DNA of 64,000 nucleotides, taken from the NCBI GenBank assembly GCA_018710985.1, contig DVIV01000045.1, positions 20,618 to 84,617 on the forward strand. Reading direction: 5' to 3'. Below, in pieces: positions 61,672-64,000 of the stretch. Both the position numbers and the translations under genes were made by a program. A model generated the notes under the pieces. That model had not been told where the DNA came from. It saw only the letters and a list, made by a program, of their open reading frames with translations, and searched no databases. How positions within the stretch are numbered: the stretch's first letter is position 1; every line of letters starts with the position of its first letter. This DNA is from Candidatus Limiplasma pullicola. GTDB taxonomy: Bacteria > Bacillota > Clostridia > Christensenellales > Aristaeellaceae.

Positions 61672-63861
61672 ATGAAACCGAAATGGCTGCTGTTTTTGCT
61701 GACGGCCGTGTTCGCTGCTACACTCAGCCTGCCCGCGGCGGCCGACGGCGGCATGGACCCTTCCCCGCTGCTTACTGCCGCGGACGGCTTTGCAAAGGCG
61801 GACGAAACGCTCTATTTCACCGTTGACTCGTGCCTTTACCGCTGGGCCGAAAGCGACGGCGTCACGCTTGTGGGGCAGGGAATCGACGGGCAGCTCATGG
61901 GCGACACCGCGTCGCTTTACGTTCTCAACTTCAGACGCGGCATCCTGACCCGGCTGGACATCCGCGAGGCGGACCGTGTCGTCCCCTCCGAAATCTACCT
62001 CCTGGATTCGCCCGCTTTGCTGGACGCAGCAGGCGCCCTCCGGCTGTTGCGCGGCTGTGCCGTTTCAGGCGGCTGGCTGTATCTGCTGGTGGAAAGCGAC
62101 GTTCCTCTCAAAACGGATCTGCTCGCCCTGCGCCTTGGCAACGGCCAGTGGGAGGCGCTTGAACATCAGAGCATACAGGCCATTGCTCCCTGCGGGGACG
62201 GTTCGGTGGTGATGGCCTCCTACGATATCCGCGATGCGGCGTCCGGCTGCGAAATCATCCGCTATAATGCCCAAAGCGGCGATATGGCTTTGTTTACCGC
62301 GCCGGCGTCCCTCCGGCCCGAAGCCATCGCCTTTGTGCCCGAAGCCCAGCAGGTATGCCTGGAGGCAGCCGGAACCGTTTACCTTTGCCGCAAGCAGGAC
62401 GCCGATCCCCTTCCCGTGGCGAAAATCAGCGCAGGCACGCCGGGCGGCTTCGCCTGCCTCGCGGGGCAGCGCTACCTGTCGCTCCGCGCGGACGGCGGCA
62501 TCGCGGCGGTTATGACTGACCTGGGTGGCATGGCGATCTCGGTTTTGACGTTTGCCGGTGACAAGAGCATTTCCCCGCAGGACAATCCCGCCTTTGCGCA
62601 GGCCTTTCCGCTGGTAACCCTCCGCTCCCGCAACGATCCGCCGGGCACCGATTATGCCGCCGAGCTGATTACGGGCGCTCATGCCGCGGACATCTATCTT
62701 TTCGGTGCGGCATCCCCGCAGTATCGCGCGGTGATTTCCAAGGGCTATGCGATGGATCTGTCGCAAAGTGAGATTCTCACAGAAGCGGCCGCTTCCTACG
62801 CGCCTTTTCTCTCCGATGCGCTCCGCACGCCTGACGGGGTGCTGGCCGCCATGCCCACAGGCGATATCAGCGCGCCGGTCCTCTTCGAGGTCTATCTGGA
62901 AGCATGGCAGGCGGCAAACCTCGGGCCCCTGCCCACCACCGCGCAGGAGCTGCTGGATGCCTGCATCGCCTTCTCCCGGCGGGAAGATCTTCTCTCGGAC
63001 GGCTGGCGCTTTTCGCTCACCAGTTCTGGTGATGCCCTGTCCTTCAAAAGAGAGATGCTTCAGCTGGTCCTGCAAACGTATCTTGCGGAGTTTGCCGCGG
63101 ATGACGGCGAAGTTCAAATCGATACGCCCGCGTTTCGGGCCCTGCTGGAAAAATACGAGGAAGCCCTGCCCGCCATGGAACGTCTCGCCGCGGAGACGGC
63201 GCCTCTGCCTTCCTCGGGATTTTATCTGGAACAGGAGGCGCAGACCTGCCTTTTGTCTTATCCCGGCGCCGTGCTGCTGCCAGAGGACGGCCCCGGAATC
63301 GCCACCGCTTTTTTGCCCCTGACCGTCACCCAGGGAACCGCTCCGGTCGTTGAGGCGGACGTGACGGTTTTTGTCATCAATCCCGCTTCGCCGAACCGGG
63401 ATTTGGCGCTTGCGTATCTGGAAACCTACGCGCAGAAGCTGACCCCGCATGAGCGCATTCAGTACATCCCTGCCGAAGCGTCCCCCATCGAGCAGGAGAG
63501 CTACCGTCCGGACAAGGCGCTTTTGCTGGAAGAAGAAGCCGGCATCCAACGTGCGCTGACGCACGCCGGGCCCGACGAATCCATGGAGCTGCGTACCCGG
63601 CTGGAGGCCGTCCGGCTGGACCTTGCGAATCTGGAGGAGCGTCGCTACGCCACAACCGCCGAAATGATTGAAAAATACAAGGCGCTGACCCCGTACCTGC
63701 GCATCCGTACAAGGACGGGCCTGAATTTCTTTTCGTCCGATTCTCCTGAGATGATCGGCCTGCTCAACCAGTATGCGGAGGGAGCCATCGACCTGGATCG
63801 CTTCATCGACCGCTATGCCGCCATGGCGCGGATGATGCAGCTGGAGAGCGCGATGGATTGA
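61672..63861 (+). CDS. Large secreted protein with binding-protein-like C-terminal half
   Basis: A 729-residue protein with a Sec signal peptide (residues 1-~24, ending PAAADG) and no lipobox. Residues ~30-300 are a beta-rich region with repeated blade-like units, propeller-like. Residues ~310-640 resemble a family-1 solute-binding domain (DPPGTDYAAELITGAHAADIYLF, then NPASPNRDLALAYLETYAQ). A long helical, Glu/Arg-rich C-terminus follows. High G+C resumes here. No transporter gene is adjacent, so its partner is unknown. AAAAAGGGGG precedes the ATG. Confidence 0.7.
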   Translation: MKPKWLLFLLTAVFAATLSLPAAADGGMDPSPLLTAADGFAKADETLYFTVDSCLYRWAESDGVTLVGQGIDGQLMGDTASLYVLNFRRGILTRLDIREADRVVPSEIYLLDSPALLDAAGALRLLRGCAVSGGWLYLLVESDVPLKTDLLALRLGNGQWEALEHQSIQAIAPCGDGSVVMASYDIRDAASGCEIIRYNAQSGDMALFTAPASLRPEAIAFVPEAQQVCLEAAGTVYLCRKQDADPLPVAKISAGTPGGFACLAGQRYLSLRADGGIAAVMTDLGGMAISVLTFAGDKSISPQDNPAFAQAFPLVTLRSRNDPPGTDYAAELITGAHAADIYLFGAASPQYRAVISKGYAMDLSQSEILTEAAASYAPFLSDALRTPDGVLAAMPTGDISAPVLFEVYLEAWQAANLGPLPTTAQELLDACIAFSRREDLLSDGWRFSLTSSGDALSFKREMLQLVLQTYLAEFAADDGEVQIDTPAFRALLEKYEEALPAMERLAAETAPLPSSGFYLEQEAQTCLLSYPGAVLLPEDGPGIATAFLPLTVTQGTAPVVEADVTVFVINPASPNRDLALAYLETYAQKLTPHERIQYIPAEASPIEQESYRPDKALLLEEEAGIQRALTHAGPDESMELRTRLEAVRLDLANLEERRYATTAEMIEKYKALTPYLRIRTRTGLNFFSSDSPEMIGLLNQYAEGAIDLDRFIDRYAAMARMMQLESAMD

Positions 63862-63869
63862 GCATACAA

Positions 63870-63900
63870 AAAAGCCCCGCTTGCATTACTGCAAGCGGGG
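63870..63900 (-). terminator. Terminator of the rRNA operon
   Basis: CCCCGCTTGC, 6-nt loop, GCAAGCGGGG (10-bp perfect stem) followed on the minus strand by CTTTTTTG. It lies just past the 5S rRNA 3' end and 12 nt from the stop of the convergent secreted-protein gene. Confidence 0.9.
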
Positions 63901-63907
63901 AAAGGGA

Positions 63908-64000
<93 letters not shown>

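Overview
The window looks like chromosomal sequence from a high-G+C member of the Bacillota, probably a gut-type clostridium. The evidence is a T-box leader, the indirect tRNA amidation pathway (GatCAB), DUF1292 and DUF896 proteins, near-consensus sigma-A promoters (TTGACA, 17 bp, TATNNT) and AAGGAGG ribosome binding sites. I cannot assign a genus. Coding density is high. No transposase, integrase, tRNA or CRISPR array was recognised. The right edge runs into the 3' end of an rRNA operon (5S, minus strand).

Layout. 0-2.1 kb: partial alpha/beta hydrolase, YgjP-type peptidase and a GNAT protein. 2.46-3.1 kb: a secreted, sortase-type anchored protein, lower in G+C. 3.3-5.6 kb: tatB-tatA-tatC facing a gene for a Tat-exported, FMN-binding redox protein. 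5.7-10.9 kb (minus): rimO-pgsA-cinA-recA and a membrane glycosyltransferase. 11.1-13.6 kb: an initiating sugar-phosphate transferase coupled to a split transketolase. 13.7-19.0 kb (minus): T-box leader, aspS fused to gatC, gatA, gatB. 19.2-22.8 kb (minus): uxuA-uxuB and a GntR regulator for hexuronate breakdown. 23.0-25.0 kb: psuK-psuG for pseudouridine. 25.2-36 kb: small conserved proteins, then cell-envelope genes (GT2/GtrA, M1-like peptidase, zinc-ribbon membrane protein, membrane glycosyltransferases, UDP-sugar dehydrogenase). 36-46.1 kb (minus): LacI-GH31-GH65-ABC importer-glycosidase operon for alpha-glucosides. 46.2-48 kb: polytopic membrane protein. 48.1-52.6 kb (plus): an unrecognised four-gene operon ending in a VirD4/TraG-like ATPase.

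52.8-61.4 kb is a visibly lower-G+C catabolic island: a beta-hydroxyacid dehydrogenase (minus), then HpcH/HpaI aldolase, two ABC permeases, a binding protein, a fumarate-reductase-like flavoprotein, a FadR-type regulator and a sialidase-fold (BNR) protein. It was probably acquired horizontally. 61.7-63.9 kb carries a large secreted protein with a binding-protein-like C-terminal half, followed by the 5S rRNA.

The most notable points are the AspRS-GatC fusion under a T-box whose apparent specifier is Asn (AAC); the Tat operon beside its own probable flavoprotein substrate; a duplicated 15-bp LacI-type operator, one copy inside the GH31 gene; and the orphan VirD4-like operon, whose 687-aa protein carries a beta-clamp-like motif and whose ATPase lacks the usual Walker B glutamate.
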